Shown here: piece after piece, positions 44,493 through 54,799 of the stretch | Layout: the number at the start of each line of letters is the position of its first letter | Position numbering within the stretch: the stretch's first letter is position 1 | Origin: Modicisalibacter ilicicola DSM 19980 | GTDB lineage: Bacteria > Pseudomonadota > Gammaproteobacteria > Pseudomonadales > Halomonadaceae | Assembly (NCBI RefSeq): GCF_900128925.1 | Contig: NZ_FQUJ01000011.1 | Coordinates: 44,455-108,454 of the forward strand | Length of the DNA: 64,000 bases | Direction: 5' to 3' | Notes under the pieces: generated by a model | What the model was told of the DNA's origin: nothing | What the model saw: the letters and a program-made list of their open reading frames with translations, nothing else | The model's database searches: none | Translations under genes and position numbers: made by a program

Positions 44493-46391
44493 ATGACTAC
44501 CGCCACCCATGAAGAGACGCTTGGTTTCCAGACCGAAGTCAAGCAGTTGCTGCACCTGATGATCCACTCCCTGTATTCCAACAGGGAGATATTCCTGCGC
44601 GAGATGATCTCCAACGCCGCCGATGCCTGCGACAAGCTTCGCTACGAGGCGCTGGACAACGATGCGCTCTACGGGGACGACAGCGACCTGCGCATCGAGA
44701 TCGAGCACGACACCGACGCAGGCACGGTCACCGTGCGCGACAACGGCATCGGCATGAGCCGTGACGAGGTGATCAGGAATCTCGGCACCATCGCCAAGAG
44801 CGGCACCGCCGAATTCCTCAAGCAGCTTTCCGGCGAGCAGCAGAAGGATGCCAAGCTGATAGGCCAGTTCGGGGTGGGGTTCTATTCCGGCTTCATCGTC
44901 GCCGACGAGGTCACGGTGCGCACCCGGCGTGCCGATGCCGATGAGGGCGTGGAATGGCGCTCCAGGGGCGAAGGCGAGTTCACCATCGCCGATGTCGACA
45001 AGCCCGGACGCGGCACCGAGATCGTCCTGCACCTGAAGCAGGATGCCAAGGAGTTCGCCGACGATTTCCGTCTGAAGAATCTGGTGCGCAAGTACTCGGA
45101 CCATATCGAGGTGCCGGTGCGCATGCCCCGGGTCGAGACCGACAAGGACGACGAGGGCAAGCCGATCGAGGGCACCGAGAAGACCGTCTGGGAAACGGTC
45201 AACGAGGCCACCGCGCTGTGGGTGCGTCCCAAGTCGGAGATCAGCGACGACGAGTACAAGGCGTTCTACAAGCACGTCGCCCACGATTTCAGCGATCCGC
45301 TGACCTGGAGCCACAACAAGGTCGAGGGCAAGCTCGAATACACCAGCCTGCTCTATGTCCCGGGGCGCGCACCGTTCGACCTCTACGAGCGTGACGGTGC
45401 CCGGGGCGTGCGTCTCTATGTGCAGCGCGTGTTCATCCTGGAGGACGCCGAGCAGTTCCTGCCGCTCTACCTGCGCTTCGTCAAGGGCGTGGTCGACTCC
45501 AAGGATCTGTCGCTCAACGTCTCCCGGGAACTGCTGCAGCAGGACCCGCAGGTCGACAAGATGAAGTCGGCGCTGACCAAGCGTGCCCTGGACATGCTCA
45601 AGAAGCTGGCCAAGGACAAGGAGACGTACCAGAGCTTCTGGAACAGCTTCGGCAGCGTGCTCAAGGAGGGCCCGGCGGAGGATTACGCCAATCGCGAACG
45701 GATCAGCGAACTGCTGCGCTTTTCCACCACCCACACCGAAAGCGCCACCCAGGACCAGTCCCTGGCGGATTACGTGGGGCGCATGAAGGAGGGCCAGCAG
45801 AAGATCTACTATATCGTTGCCGATGGCTTCAATGCCGCCAAGCACAGCCCGCATCTGGAGATCTTCCGCAAGAAGGGCATCGAGGTGCTGCTGCTGCACG
45901 ATCGCATCGACGAGTGGCTGATGAGCCATCTCACCGAATACGACGGCAAGGCCTTCGCCGATGTCGCCAAGGGTGATCTGGATCTGGGCGATATCGAAGG
46001 CGAGGAGGAGAAGCAGGCCCAGGAAGAGACCGCCAAGGCCAAGGAGGAACTGGTCAAGCGGGTCAAGGAGGCGCTGGGCGACGAGGTTCAGGAGGTACGC
46101 GTGACCCATCGCCTGACCGACTCGCCCGCCTGCGTGGTGCTCTCCGAGCACGAGATGGGCTTTCAGATGCGGCGCATCATGGAGGCCGCCGGCCAGCCGC
46201 TGCCCGAGGTCAAGCCGATCCTCGAGCTCAATCCCGAGCATGCGCTGGTCACGCGCCTGGAGGCTGCCGACGAGGGCAGTTTCGGCGACCTGGCCCATAT
46301 CCTGCTCGATCAGGCGATCATCGCCGAAGGTGGCCATCTCGATGATCCGGCCGCCTACGTCAAGCGGCTCAACGCCCTGCTCACCGCCTGA
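44493..46391 (+). CDS. htpG: Molecular chaperone HtpG (Hsp90)
   Basis: A 632-residue Hsp90 chaperone. The N-terminal GHKL ATPase domain shows [19 protein letters not shown] and G-Q-F-G-V-G-F-Y-S; the middle domain has the catalytic R-E-L-L-Q-Q-D region, and the C-terminal dimerisation domain follows an acidic linker (E-E-E-K-Q-A-Q-E-E near 513). The length is close to E. coli HtpG (624). The start at 44493 is chosen because it gives the conserved start [15 protein letters not shown] lies 10 bases upstream. It is under a consensus sigma-32 promoter and ends in a strong terminator. Confidence 0.97.
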   Translation: MTTATHEETLGFQTEVKQLLHLMIHSLYSNREIFLREMISNAADACDKLRYEALDNDALYGDDSDLRIEIEHDTDAGTVTVRDNGIGMSRDEVIRNLGTIAKSGTAEFLKQLSGEQQKDAKLIGQFGVGFYSGFIVADEVTVRTRRADADEGVEWRSRGEGEFTIADVDKPGRGTEIVLHLKQDAKEFADDFRLKNLVRKYSDHIEVPVRMPRVETDKDDEGKPIEGTEKTVWETVNEATALWVRPKSEISDDEYKAFYKHVAHDFSDPLTWSHNKVEGKLEYTSLLYVPGRAPFDLYERDGARGVRLYVQRVFILEDAEQFLPLYLRFVKGVVDSKDLSLNVSRELLQQDPQVDKMKSALTKRALDMLKKLAKDKETYQSFWNSFGSVLKEGPAEDYANRERISELLRFSTTHTESATQDQSLADYVGRMKEGQQKIYYIVADGFNAAKHSPHLEIFRKKGIEVLLLHDRIDEWLMSHLTEYDGKAFADVAKGDLDLGDIEGEEEKQAQEETAKAKEELVKRVKEALGDEVQEVRVTHRLTDSPACVVLSEHEMGFQMRRIMEAAGQPLPEVKPILELNPEHALVTRLEAADEGSFGDLAHILLDQAIIAEGGHLDDPAAYVKRLNALLTA

Positions 46392-46415
46392 AGACAAGAG
46401 GAGGCAAGCGTTCGA

Positions 46416-46448
46416 CTGGCCGGCCCTGGTGGGGTCGGCCAGTTTTTT
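46416..46448 (+). terminator. Rho-independent terminator after htpG
   Basis: CTGGCCG and CGGCCAG form a 7-bp stem (internal pairs are possible), followed by six T residues. It lies 24 bases after the htpG stop. Confidence 0.9.
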
Positions 46449-46517
46449 GGAGACAAATAATTCGCCGTTTGTGAACGAGATTGGGTAAGATTGCCTCTTT
46501 GTGTCCGGAGGCCCGCC

Positions 46518-47360
46518 ATGCATCGATGTCGTCCACTTCATCGGCGATCCAGAGCCGCGTCGATCCTGGCATTGACGGTGTGTCTCGGGATCGCCGCCTT
46601 TCCCATGGCGGCTCCTGCCGAACCGGCATCGGAAGCGTCCTCACAACCGCTGCAGGAGATCGCGCTCTACGAGCAGACCCAGCGGGTGATCGACGAGGTA
46701 GACCCGCTTTCCCGGCTTCCCGACCTGCGCAAGTACCCTGCGGGCCCCAAGCGCAAGCAGGCGTTCCTGGAGTTGCTGGTACCCATCGTCGAGATCGAGA
46801 ATCGGCGCATCGCCGCCCAGCGCCAGTGGCTGCTGGCCCTGCAGTCTCGAAAGGGCGGGCTCTCTCGCCAGGAAGCCACACAACTGACGGCACTCTGCGA
46901 AGAGTATGCCCTGGAGTGCAGTGGCCAGAAGGTTCCCGCCCAGTTGCTGGCCCGAGTCAACACGGTGCCGCTGCCGCTCGTGGTCGTGCAGGCCGTGGAA
47001 GAGTCGGGGTGGGGCACCTCGCGCTTCGCGCGTCAGGGCAACAACCTGTTCGGCCTGCGCTGCTTCGGCAGCGAGTGTGGCCTGGCCCAGCGCGGCAGCG
47101 GTCGCCGCTACCAGGTCTTCGATAGCGTCCGGGAGTCGGTACGGGTCTACCTGCGCAATCTCAACACCCACGATGCCTACCGGCAGTTACGCGAACAGCG
47201 CGCTCGTCAGGCTCGACAAGGCCGCAAGGTCACGGCGGAGAAGCTGATCGCGACCCTGGACAACTACGCGGTGCGCGACGACTACCAGGACGTGCTGCTT
47301 TCGCTGTTGCGCAGCAACGATGGGTTGATCGAGCAGCATCGTAGCGACGATACGGTATGA
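46518..47360 (+). CDS. Bax-like glucosaminidase domain protein
   Basis: A 280-residue exported protein with a signal peptide (basic M-H-R-C-R-P, core I-L-A-L-T-V-C-L-G-I, cleavage after A-P-A). The C-terminal half is a glucosaminidase domain: the catalytic Glu is in Q-A-V-E-E-S-G-W-G-T-S-R-F-A, and the fold continues with G-N-N-L-F-G-L-R-C-F. It resembles E. coli Bax and probably cleaves peptidoglycan glycan strands. GGAGG 6 bases upstream supports the start at 46518. Single-gene unit between htpG and selO. Confidence 0.9.
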   Translation: MHRCRPLHRRSRAASILALTVCLGIAAFPMAAPAEPASEASSQPLQEIALYEQTQRVIDEVDPLSRLPDLRKYPAGPKRKQAFLELLVPIVEIENRRIAAQRQWLLALQSRKGGLSRQEATQLTALCEEYALECSGQKVPAQLLARVNTVPLPLVVVQAVEESGWGTSRFARQGNNLFGLRCFGSECGLAQRGSGRRYQVFDSVRESVRVYLRNLNTHDAYRQLREQRARQARQGRKVTAEKLIATLDNYAVRDDYQDVLLSLLRSNDGLIEQHRSDDTV

Positions 47361-47469
47361 CAGTCCGGCTTCAATGACGCTCCTGCTTGCAGGGGCGTCG
47401 CTGTTTTACCCGAGGGGGTTGCGGGGCTAGAGTGGAGGCATGCTCACTTCACCCTGTTTCAGGACCACC

Positions 47470-48957
47470 ATGACCCTGGATTCCCTGCATTTCGACAACG
47501 CCTGGTTGCGCCTGCCCGAGGCGTTCTATTCCCGCGTCGAGCCAACCGCCTGGCGCAACACCCGCGTACTGGATGTCAGCCCCCTGGGGGCCGCCCAGCT
47601 CGATCTGGACCCTGAAGCGATCGAGCCCGGACGTCTCGCGGCCTTGATGGCGGGTGCCGAGCTGCTGCCTGGCATGACGCCCATCGCCCAGAAGTATACC
47701 GGGCACCAGTTCGGCAGCTACAACCCGGCGCTGGGCGACGGTCGCGGCCTGTTGCTGGGCGAGGCGATGACCTCCCGGGGGCCGATGGATCTCCACCTCA
47801 AGGGCGCCGGCCAGACTCCCTACTCCCGGTTCGGCGATGGCCGGGCCGTGCTGCGTTCGTCGATCCGCGAATATCTTGCCGGCGAGGCGCTGGCCGGGCT
47901 GGGCATACCCACCACCACGGCACTTGCGGTGGCGGTCAACGACGAGCGGGTGATGCGCGAGCGCGTCGAGCCGGGGGCGACCCTGCTGCGGCTGGCCCCG
48001 AGTCACGCCCGTTTCGGACACGTCGAATGGCTCTATCAGCGCCGCAAGGTCGATGACATGCAGACCCTGCTCTGGCACCTGATCCATCGTCATCGGCCCG
48101 AGCTTGCCGACGCCGAGGCGCCCTTCGAGGCCTTTTTCGCCGATGTGGTGGAACGCACCGCCAGCCTGGTCGCCGCCTGGCAGGCCTACGGTTTCGTGCA
48201 TGCCGTGATGAACACCGACAACATGTCGCTGCTCGGCCTGACCCTGGATTACGGTCCCTATGCCTTCATGGAGCGCTACAAGCCGGACTGGACGCCCAAC
48301 CATACGGACGCCGGGGGACGCTACGCCTTCGACCAGCAGCCCGGGGTCGGGCTATGGAACCTCACCGTGCTGGCCCAATCCCTGACGCCAGTGATCGATG
48401 TCGAACGCTTGCGTGGCATGCTCGACGAGTACGAGCCTGCCCTGCAGCACAGTTATGCACAGCTCATGCGGGCGCGGCTGGGGCTCACGCTTCCCGTGGA
48501 GAGCGACGACACCTCCCGGGGCGATGGGGCGCTGATCGCGGGTTGGCTCAAGCTCCTCGAGCAGCACGATGTGGATTTCCACTCTGCCTTTCGAGAGCTG
48601 GGCGCCTACCGCGGAGGGGACGAGTCGCGCCGGTTCCTGGCCCATGCCCTGGAAATCGCGCCGGACAACGAGTCCCTCGTCGCCTGGCTGGCTGACTACG
48701 ATCGGCGTCTGGAGCAGGAGTCGCGCAGTGGCGAGGCCCGTGAACTTGCCATGAACGCGGTCAATCCCTGCTACGTGCTGCGCACGCATCTGGCCCAGTG
48801 GGTCATCGATGCCGCCGAGGCCGGTGACAGCGGCCCGCTGCGCCAATGCCGCGAGCGCCTCGCGGCCCCCTTCACGCGTCGGCGCGACGACGACAGGCAG
48901 TGGTTTACGCCTCCCGGGGTCGATGCGCCGCCGGTGTGCCTTTCCTGCTCGTCGTGA
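47470..48957 (+). CDS. selO: Protein adenylyltransferase SelO (YdiU family)
   Basis: A 495-residue pseudokinase-fold enzyme that transfers AMP to Ser, Thr or Tyr of target proteins and helps the response to oxidative stress. The signatures Y-T-G-H-Q-F-G-S-Y-N-P-A-L-G-D-G-R, L-K-G-A-G-Q-T-P-Y-S-R-F-G-D-G and H-A-V-M-N-T-D-N-M-S are present. The end reads C-L-S-C-S-S: the position that is selenocysteine in animal SelO is a cysteine here, as in other bacteria. An ATG 30 bases upstream is possible; the ATG at 47470 gives the family start. Confidence 0.95.
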   Translation: MTLDSLHFDNAWLRLPEAFYSRVEPTAWRNTRVLDVSPLGAAQLDLDPEAIEPGRLAALMAGAELLPGMTPIAQKYTGHQFGSYNPALGDGRGLLLGEAMTSRGPMDLHLKGAGQTPYSRFGDGRAVLRSSIREYLAGEALAGLGIPTTTALAVAVNDERVMRERVEPGATLLRLAPSHARFGHVEWLYQRRKVDDMQTLLWHLIHRHRPELADAEAPFEAFFADVVERTASLVAAWQAYGFVHAVMNTDNMSLLGLTLDYGPYAFMERYKPDWTPNHTDAGGRYAFDQQPGVGLWNLTVLAQSLTPVIDVERLRGMLDEYEPALQHSYAQLMRARLGLTLPVESDDTSRGDGALIAGWLKLLEQHDVDFHSAFRELGAYRGGDESRRFLAHALEIAPDNESLVAWLADYDRRLEQESRSGEARELAMNAVNPCYVLRTHLAQWVIDAAEAGDSGPLRQCRERLAAPFTRRRDDDRQWFTPPGVDAPPVCLSCSS

Positions 48958-49038
48958 CGGCCTGGCGAGAGCGGCACGCGTTCTCGCCACCGCCTATGCT
49001 ATAACGGTTCTTCATTCCTCCCGCAGGAGTCTTCTTAC

Positions 49039-49632
49039 ATGGCAGCCGGTTCCGCACGTCTTAGACTGTGTGATGCCCGCGACGAGAGCGCCGCGCTCGT
49101 CATCATCGATGTACAACAGGCGATCGACGATCGCCGTTACTGGGGACGCCGCAACAACCCCGAGCTCGAGGAACGGCTTGCCGAGCTGCTGAGTTGCTGG
49201 CGGGCCGGCAATGGCCACGTCGTGCACGTCCGGCACCATTCCCGCGAGACGCGCTCCCCCTACCGTGCCGGCCAGCCCGGCGCGGAATTCAAGTCCTGCG
49301 TGGCGCCACGGGACGGCGAGCGGGTCGTGACCAAGCATGTCAATAGCGCCTTCGTGGGCACCGAGCTGGAAGTCTGGTTGCGTCGCCACGGGGTGTCGCA
49401 CCTGGTGATTGCCGGCGTGGCCACGGCCCATTCGGTGAGCACCACGGTGCGCCATGCGGCCTGCCTGGACTTCAGCGTCTCGGTGCCAGAGGACGCCTGC
49501 GCCGGTTTCGAGGTGACCAGCCGCCATCAGGCGCACTGGAGCGCCGAGACGGTCCACGACCTGAGCCTGGCGCTGCTCGATGGAGAGTACGCTCACGTCA
49601 CCACGACCCACGAGGTGGTGCAGCATTTCTGA
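49039..49632 (+). CDS. Isochorismatase-fold hydrolase with Ser in place of the catalytic Cys
   Basis: A 197-residue protein of the isochorismatase-like superfamily. The catalytic Asp24 (L-V-I-I-D-V-Q-Q) and Lys99 (V-T-K-H-V-N-S-A-F) are in place. The third residue of the usual Asp-Lys-Cys triad, expected in G-V-A-T-D-x-C-V-x-T-T, is Ser132 here (G-V-A-T-A-H-S-V-S-T-T). Cysteine hydrolases of this fold cannot work by the normal thiol mechanism without that residue; isochorismatases proper do not need it. The substrate is therefore open. Single gene upstream of pntAB. Confidence 0.85.
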   Translation: MAAGSARLRLCDARDESAALVIIDVQQAIDDRRYWGRRNNPELEERLAELLSCWRAGNGHVVHVRHHSRETRSPYRAGQPGAEFKSCVAPRDGERVVTKHVNSAFVGTELEVWLRRHGVSHLVIAGVATAHSVSTTVRHAACLDFSVSVPEDACAGFEVTSRHQAHWSAETVHDLSLALLDGEYAHVTTTHEVVQHF

Positions 49633-49658
49633 GTCCTGCTCAGGAGTGAACAAGATTC

Positions 49659-49679
49659 TCGCAATCGAGTGCATTGCGA
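49659..49679. promoter_or_regulatory. Inverted repeat upstream of pntA
   Basis: TCGCAAT and ATTGCGA face each other with a 7-base spacer, about 80 bases before the pntA start and just before an AT-rich stretch. It may be an operator for the pnt operon. No regulator is suggested by sequence alone. Confidence 0.35.
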
Positions 49680-49760
49680 AATGTAAATTGTGAAACGTTT
49701 TTTTTCGTGTAATGGTGCTTGGTCCGAGAAGCACATCCATCTGGGAACGGGAGGTTTGAT

Positions 49761-51332
49761 GTGAAAATTGGTGCACCCAGGGAACTTGCCAAGGGCGAGG
49801 CGCGTGTTGCGCTGACGCCCGAGAGTGCGGGGCATATCATCAAGCTGGGCCATGAGTGTCTGGTGGAAACCAAGGCGGGCGAGGCGGCGGGATTCCCCGA
49901 CGAGGCCTATCGCGAGGCCGGCGTGACCGTCGTCGACAGCGCCGAGGCGCTTTGGCAAGAGGCCGAGATCGTCGTCAAGGTGCGCGAGCCCTCCGAGCAG
50001 GAGGCCGAGCGGCTGCGCAAGGGCCAGACGCTGATCTCGTTCTTCTGGCCGGCCCAGAACGAGGCACTGCTGGAAACCTGCCGCGCCAGGGGCGCCACCG
50101 TGATCGCCATGGACATGGTGCCGCGAATCTCCCGGGCCCAGAAGATGGACGCATTGTCGTCCACCGCCAACATCGCCGGCTATCGGGCGGTGATCGAGGC
50201 GGGCAACCAGTTCGGTCGCTTCTTCGCAGGGCAAGTGACCGCCGCCGGCAAGGTGCCGCCGGCCAAGGTGCTGATCATCGGTGCCGGCGTGGCAGGGCTT
50301 GCCGCCATCGGCACGGCCACCAGCCTGGGCGCCGTGGTGCGTGCCTTCGACGTGCGACCCGAAGTAGCGGAGCAGATCGAATCCATGGGGGCCGAATTCC
50401 TGTTCCTCGATTTCGAGGATAGCCAGGACAGCGCCGGTACCGGCGGCTATGCGGCCCCCTCCAGTCCGGAGTTCCGCGAGAAGCAGTTGGCGCTGTTCCG
50501 TGAGCAGGCGCCCGAGGTGGACATCGTCATCACCACGGCGCTGATTCCCGGCCGCCCTGCGCCCAAGCTCTGGCTCGAGGACATGGTCAAGGCCATGAAA
50601 CCCGGCTCGGTGGTCGTGGACCTGGCGGCGGAAAAGGGCGGCAACTGCGATCTCACCGTGCCGGACGAGAGAGTCGTCTCCGACAATGGCGTCGTGGTGG
50701 TCGGCTACACGGACTTCCCGTCACGCATGGCGACGCAGGCCTCGCTCCTGTATGCCACCAACGTTCGCCATATGCTGACCGATCTGACGCCGGAGAAGGA
50801 CGGCAAGGTCGTTCACGACATGGAGGACGACGTGATTCGTGGCGCCACCGTGGCCCATCAGGAAGAGATCACCTATCCGCCTCCCAAGCCCAAGGTGCAG
50901 GCGATCGCCTCCTCCAAGCCCAAGGCGAAGGAAAAGGAGCCCACGCCGGAAGAGAAGAGGGCCGCCGAGCACGCCGCCTTCAAGGCCCAGACCAAGACCC
51001 AGGTGACCATGCTGGCCGTCGGCGGCGCGCTGATGCTGCTTCTGGGACAGGTGGCACCGGCCTCCTTCATGCAGCACTTCATCGTCTTCGCGCTGGCCTG
51101 CTTCGTGGGATATCAGGTGATCTGGAACGTCAGCCACTCCCTGCACACGCCGCTGATGGCGGTGACCAATGCCATTTCCGGCATCATCGTGCTCGGGGCG
51201 GTGCTGCAGATCGGGTCCGGCAATTGGCTGGTATGGTTGCTGGCAGGCATCTCGGTGCTGATAGCCTCGATCAATATCGTGGGTGGCTTCCTGGTGACGC
51301 GCCGGATGCTTGCCATGTTCCAGAAATCCTAA
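49761..51332 (+). CDS. pntA: NAD(P) transhydrogenase subunit alpha, GTG start
   Basis: A 523-residue subunit of the proton-driven transhydrogenase that moves hydride from NADH to NADP+. The N-terminal dehydrogenase domain (about 1-380) shows [15 protein letters not shown] and the nucleotide loop [10 protein letters not shown]; a charged Lys/Pro-rich linker follows, and four helices form the membrane part (about 420-520). GTG at 49761 has GGGAGG 6 bases upstream and gives the conserved start; earlier codons in the frame add unrelated residues. pntB follows after 18 bases. Confidence 0.96.
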   Translation: MKIGAPRELAKGEARVALTPESAGHIIKLGHECLVETKAGEAAGFPDEAYREAGVTVVDSAEALWQEAEIVVKVREPSEQEAERLRKGQTLISFFWPAQNEALLETCRARGATVIAMDMVPRISRAQKMDALSSTANIAGYRAVIEAGNQFGRFFAGQVTAAGKVPPAKVLIIGAGVAGLAAIGTATSLGAVVRAFDVRPEVAEQIESMGAEFLFLDFEDSQDSAGTGGYAAPSSPEFREKQLALFREQAPEVDIVITTALIPGRPAPKLWLEDMVKAMKPGSVVVDLAAEKGGNCDLTVPDERVVSDNGVVVVGYTDFPSRMATQASLLYATNVRHMLTDLTPEKDGKVVHDMEDDVIRGATVAHQEEITYPPPKPKVQAIASSKPKAKEKEPTPEEKRAAEHAAFKAQTKTQVTMLAVGGALMLLLGQVAPASFMQHFIVFALACFVGYQVIWNVSHSLHTPLMAVTNAISGIIVLGAVLQIGSGNWLVWLLAGISVLIASINIVGGFLVTRRMLAMFQKS

Positions 51333-51350
51333 CGCGGTGGAGAACAAGGA

Positions 51351-52793
51351 ATGCTAGGTCAAGAGTTCGTCTCTGCCGCGGCGATTGCGGCAAGTGTACT
51401 GTTCATCCTTTCCCTGGGGGGGCTGAGCAATCAGGAGAAGGCCAAGCGGGCCGTCTGGTACGGCATCGTGGGCATGGCGGTGGCGGTGTTCTTCACCGTG
51501 CTGGGCCCGGGCATCGGTGGCTACTGGCTGATGATACCGATGATGATCATCGGGGCCGTGGTCGGCGTCTACGTGGCCAAGCAGGTCGAGATGACCCAGA
51601 TGCCGCAGCTGGTGGCGGCGCTGCACTCCTTCGTGGGGCTCGCGGCGGTACTGGTGGGCTTCAATGCCGACCTGGAGCGTCGCCGGGTGATGGCGACCCA
51701 ACTGGCCGGAGGCGCGACGGAAGAGTTCTCCGCCTTCGCCGCCCTGGTGGCTACCAAGACCCCGGCGGAACTCACCTTCCTTCAGGTCGAGGTGGTGCTC
51801 GGGGTGTTCATCGGCGCGGTCACCTTCACCGGCTCGATCATCGCCTTCGGCAAGCTCTCCGGCAAGATCGACGGCAAGCCCCGGCAGTTTCCCGGGGGGC
51901 ACTGGTTGAATGCCGGCGCCGCAGCGTTGTCGCTGCTGCTGGCGGTGCTGTATCTCAACGGCGCGGGCTTCTGGACGCTGCTGCTGCTGGCGGTGCTGGC
52001 GCTGTTCATCGGCTGGCACCTGATCATGGGTATCGGCGGCGCCGACATGCCGGTGGTGGTGTCGATGCTCAACAGCTACTCCGGCTGGGCGGCGGCGGCC
52101 ATCGGTTTCACCCTGTCCAACGATCTGTTGATCGTCACCGGCGCCCTGGTGGGCTCCTCAGGCGCGATCCTCTCCTACATCATGTGCAAGGCGATGAACC
52201 GCAAGTTCGTCAACGTGATTCTGGGCGGCTTTGGCGGCACCTCGGGGCCGGCCACCGAGATCGAGGGCGAGCAGGTGTCGATCGATGCGGGCGGCGTGGC
52301 AGGCGCTCTCAACGATGCCGACAGCGTGATCATCGTGCCAGGCTACGGCATGGCGGTGGCGCAGGCGCAGAATGCCGTCAGCGAGCTGGTGCGCAAGCTG
52401 CGCTCCGCCGGCAAGGACGTGCGCTTTGCCATCCACCCCGTCGCAGGGCGCATGCCCGGCCACATGAACGTGTTGCTGGCCGAGGCCAAGGTTCCCTACG
52501 ATATCGTGCTGGAAATGGACGAGATCAACGACGATTTCGCCCAGACCGACGTGGCGATCGTCATCGGCTCCAATGACATCGTCAATCCCGCGGCCGAGGA
52601 GGATCCCAACAGCCCCATCGCCGGCATGCCGGTGCTCAAGGTCTGGGACGCCAAGCAGACGTTCGTCTGCAAGCGCGGCCAGGGGACGGGCTATTCCGGC
52701 ATCGAGAATCCGCTGTTCTTCAAGGAGAACACGCGGATGTTCTACGGCGATGCCAGAAGCAGCATCGACTCGCTACTGCCGCTGATCGAATGA
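51351..52793 (+). CDS. pntB: NAD(P) transhydrogenase subunit beta
   Basis: A 480-residue membrane subunit with about nine helices (residues 1-280) and the soluble NADP(H)-binding domain at the C-terminus, shown by [14 protein letters not shown] and [17 protein letters not shown]. With PntA it forms the proton-translocating enzyme; the NADPH can feed biosynthesis and PHA formation. It is second in the pnt operon, followed by a terminator. Confidence 0.97.
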   Translation: MLGQEFVSAAAIAASVLFILSLGGLSNQEKAKRAVWYGIVGMAVAVFFTVLGPGIGGYWLMIPMMIIGAVVGVYVAKQVEMTQMPQLVAALHSFVGLAAVLVGFNADLERRRVMATQLAGGATEEFSAFAALVATKTPAELTFLQVEVVLGVFIGAVTFTGSIIAFGKLSGKIDGKPRQFPGGHWLNAGAAALSLLLAVLYLNGAGFWTLLLLAVLALFIGWHLIMGIGGADMPVVVSMLNSYSGWAAAAIGFTLSNDLLIVTGALVGSSGAILSYIMCKAMNRKFVNVILGGFGGTSGPATEIEGEQVSIDAGGVAGALNDADSVIIVPGYGMAVAQAQNAVSELVRKLRSAGKDVRFAIHPVAGRMPGHMNVLLAEAKVPYDIVLEMDEINDDFAQTDVAIVIGSNDIVNPAAEEDPNSPIAGMPVLKVWDAKQTFVCKRGQGTGYSGIENPLFFKENTRMFYGDARSSIDSLLPLIE

Positions 52794-52809
52794 TCGTCGG
52801 TTCGGAAGA

Positions 52810-52832
52810 CGCCCCTTGCGAGGGGCGTTTTT
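52810..52832 (+). terminator. Rho-independent terminator after pntB
   Basis: CGCCCCT and AGGGGCG form a perfect 7-bp stem with the loop TGCG, followed by TTTTT. It lies 16 bases after the pntB stop. Confidence 0.9.
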
Positions 52833-52881
52833 ATGAACACCTTCTTATACTGGAAGCATCATTGGTCCATTCGAGGCGAGC

Positions 52882-53982
52882 ATGTCGGAAAGCAGCCTGA
52901 CAGAGCAGGATTCGAGGGCATCGCAAGAGGAGTGCCTGCGCGTGGCGGTGCTGGGGGGCGGCAGTTTCGGCACTGCCCTGGCGAGCATCGCCGCCGACAA
53001 CGGGGGCGAGGTGCGCCAGTGGTTGCGCGACGCCGAACTCGCTGCCGAGATCAATCGCGAGCACCGCAACTCCCGCTACCTGCCCGATTACGCCATCAAT
53101 CCGGCGGTACAGGCCTCCGACGACCTGAGCGTGGTGCTCGACGGTGCCGAGCTGGTGTTCGTGGCCATCCCCTCCAAGGCCTTCCGGGCGGTAGTGCGCC
53201 AGGCACGCCCCTGGTTGGGCGCCGATCAGATACTGGTCAGTACCACCAAGGGCATCCAGGAGGAGGGCTTCAAGCTGATGAGCCAGATCCTCGAGGAGGA
53301 GACCGGATTCCCCCATATCGGGGTGCTTTCCGGTCCCAACCTGGCTTCCGAGATCGCCCAGAAGCAGCTGACCGCCACGGTGGTGGCCAGCGACGATGCG
53401 CTGACCCGCACCCGAGTGCAGACGGCGCTGGGTTGCGACTACTTTCGCGTCTATGCCAGCAACGACCGTTACGGGGTCGAGCTCGGCGGGGCGCTCAAGA
53501 ACATCTATGCCATCGCCGCCGGCATGGCGGCGGCCCTCGGCATGGGCGAGAACACCCGCAGCATGCTGATGACCCGTGCCCTGGCCGAGATGAGCCGTTT
53601 CGCCGTTGCCCTTGGCGCCAACCCGCTGACGTTCATCGGCCTGGCCGGGGTCGGCGATCTGATCGTGACCTGCTCGTCCAACCTGTCGCGCAACTACCGC
53701 GTCGGCCATGCCCTGGGCGAAGGCAAGACCCTCGACGAAGCGGTGGAGGCGCTGGGGCAGGTCGCCGAAGGGGTCAACACGGTCAGCCTGGTGTGCCACA
53801 AGGCACGGCAGGACGGCATTTACATGCCGCTGGCCGAAGGGCTCTACCAGGTACTGTTCAAGGGTGTTCCCGCGCGCCAGATGGCACAACTGCTGATGCT
53901 GAACGAGCAGAGCAGCGATGTCGAATTCACGCTGCCCCGGGAACTTGTCCAGCAGGCGCGCCAGGAGGAGGGAAAGACATGA
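52882..53982 (+). CDS. gpsA: Glycerol-3-phosphate dehydrogenase [NAD(P)+]
   Basis: A 366-residue cytoplasmic enzyme that reduces dihydroxyacetone phosphate to sn-glycerol-3-phosphate for phospholipids. The nucleotide loop G-G-G-S-F-G-T-A-L starts near residue 26; [24 protein letters not shown] (catalytic Lys) and G-L-A-G-V-G-D-L complete the signature. An extra polar extension of about 20 residues precedes the fold; no later start has a better ribosome-binding site. Its stop overlaps sixA in an ATGA junction. Confidence 0.96.
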   Translation: MSESSLTEQDSRASQEECLRVAVLGGGSFGTALASIAADNGGEVRQWLRDAELAAEINREHRNSRYLPDYAINPAVQASDDLSVVLDGAELVFVAIPSKAFRAVVRQARPWLGADQILVSTTKGIQEEGFKLMSQILEEETGFPHIGVLSGPNLASEIAQKQLTATVVASDDALTRTRVQTALGCDYFRVYASNDRYGVELGGALKNIYAIAAGMAAALGMGENTRSMLMTRALAEMSRFAVALGANPLTFIGLAGVGDLIVTCSSNLSRNYRVGHALGEGKTLDEAVEALGQVAEGVNTVSLVCHKARQDGIYMPLAEGLYQVLFKGVPARQMAQLLMLNEQSSDVEFTLPRELVQQARQEEGKT

Positions 53983-54464
53983 CTGCGACACTCTGGATCA
54001 TGCGCCACGGTCAGGCGGGTCAGGGGCATCCCGACCCCCGGCGCGAATTGACCGGGCATGGCCGTGCCGAGGTCGCGCGCATGGCCGAATGGCTGGCAGA
54101 GAGCCTCGACGCCGCGCAGCGCTCGCGATTGCATATCGTCGCGAGTCCCTACACCCGGGCCCAGCAGACCGCGGAGATCGTGGCCGAGCGGCTCGGCGGC
54201 GAAGTGGCCACGCTGTCGCTGATCACGCCCGACGATCCGGTGGAGCCGGTCATCGACTGGTTGCAAGACGGCGCGCACGAGACACCTCAGCTGCTGGTCA
54301 GCCACATGCCGCTGGTCGGGGCGCTGAGCGCACGGTTGATCGAGGGCGACCCGCGCAGCAGCCTGCCCATGCCTACCGCGGCCATCGCCGTGCTGCAGGC
54401 GGAGGTCTGGGCCCCGGGCTGTGCTCGGTTGAGTGCCTTTCGCCACCCTGCCGACATCGTTTGA
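53979..54464 (+). CDS. sixA: Phosphohistidine phosphatase SixA
   Basis: A 161-residue phosphatase of the histidine-phosphatase fold. The catalytic R-H-G motif is at I-M-R-H-G-Q-A (residues 8-10), and the second histidine is in L-L-V-S-H-M-P-L. SixA removes phosphate from phosphohistidine in relay proteins such as PtsP/Npr or HPt domains. The gene overlaps gpsA by 4 bases, so translation is coupled; gpsA-sixA neighbours are common in gammaproteobacteria. Confidence 0.93.
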   Translation: MTATLWIMRHGQAGQGHPDPRRELTGHGRAEVARMAEWLAESLDAAQRSRLHIVASPYTRAQQTAEIVAERLGGEVATLSLITPDDPVEPVIDWLQDGAHETPQLLVSHMPLVGALSARLIEGDPRSSLPMPTAAIAVLQAEVWAPGCARLSAFRHPADIV

Positions 54465-54484
54465 GTCCCGTTCAGGAGACGTGA

Positions 54485-54799
54485 ATGACTTTCGTCGTCA
54501 ACAATCGAGTATTCGTCAATCCCGGCTTCGAAGAGGAGTTCGAGGCCCGGTTCAAGGCTCGCGCCGGCGAGATCGACAAGCAACCGGGGTTCATCGCCCT
54601 GCGTGTGCTGCGCCCGCTGGGCAACCAGGCACCCTATGTGGTGGAAACCGAGTGGGAAAGCCAGGAAGCGTTCCGTGCCTGGGTGGGCAGCGACGATTTC
54701 AAGCGCGCCCACGCCAATCCGATGCCCGCCGAGGCCACCCGCGAGGGTGGAGGGCTGGAGCAGTTCGAGATCGTGATCGCCGCTTCCGGCAATGCCTAG
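54485..54799 (+). CDS. Antibiotic biosynthesis monooxygenase (ABM) family protein
   Basis: A 104-residue ferredoxin-like protein of the ABM family. Asn at position 6-7 (V-V-N-N-R-V-F), Trp (F-R-A-W-V) and His (F-K-R-A-H-A) stand where IsdG-type heme-degrading monooxygenases have their Asn-Trp-His triad, so heme cleavage is possible; plain ABM proteins with other substrates remain an alternative. It begins 20 bases after sixA and its end overlaps the convergent AEC transporter gene by 4 bases. Confidence 0.8.
   Translation: MTFVVNNRVFVNPGFEEEFEARFKARAGEIDKQPGFIALRVLRPLGNQAPYVVETEWESQEAFRAWVGSDDFKRAHANPMPAEATREGGGLEQFEIVIAASGNA

Noticed and set aside
44397-46541. 714-codon minus-strand frame across htpG
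   Set aside because: Antisense shadow of htpG; no recognisable domains and no ribosome-binding site.
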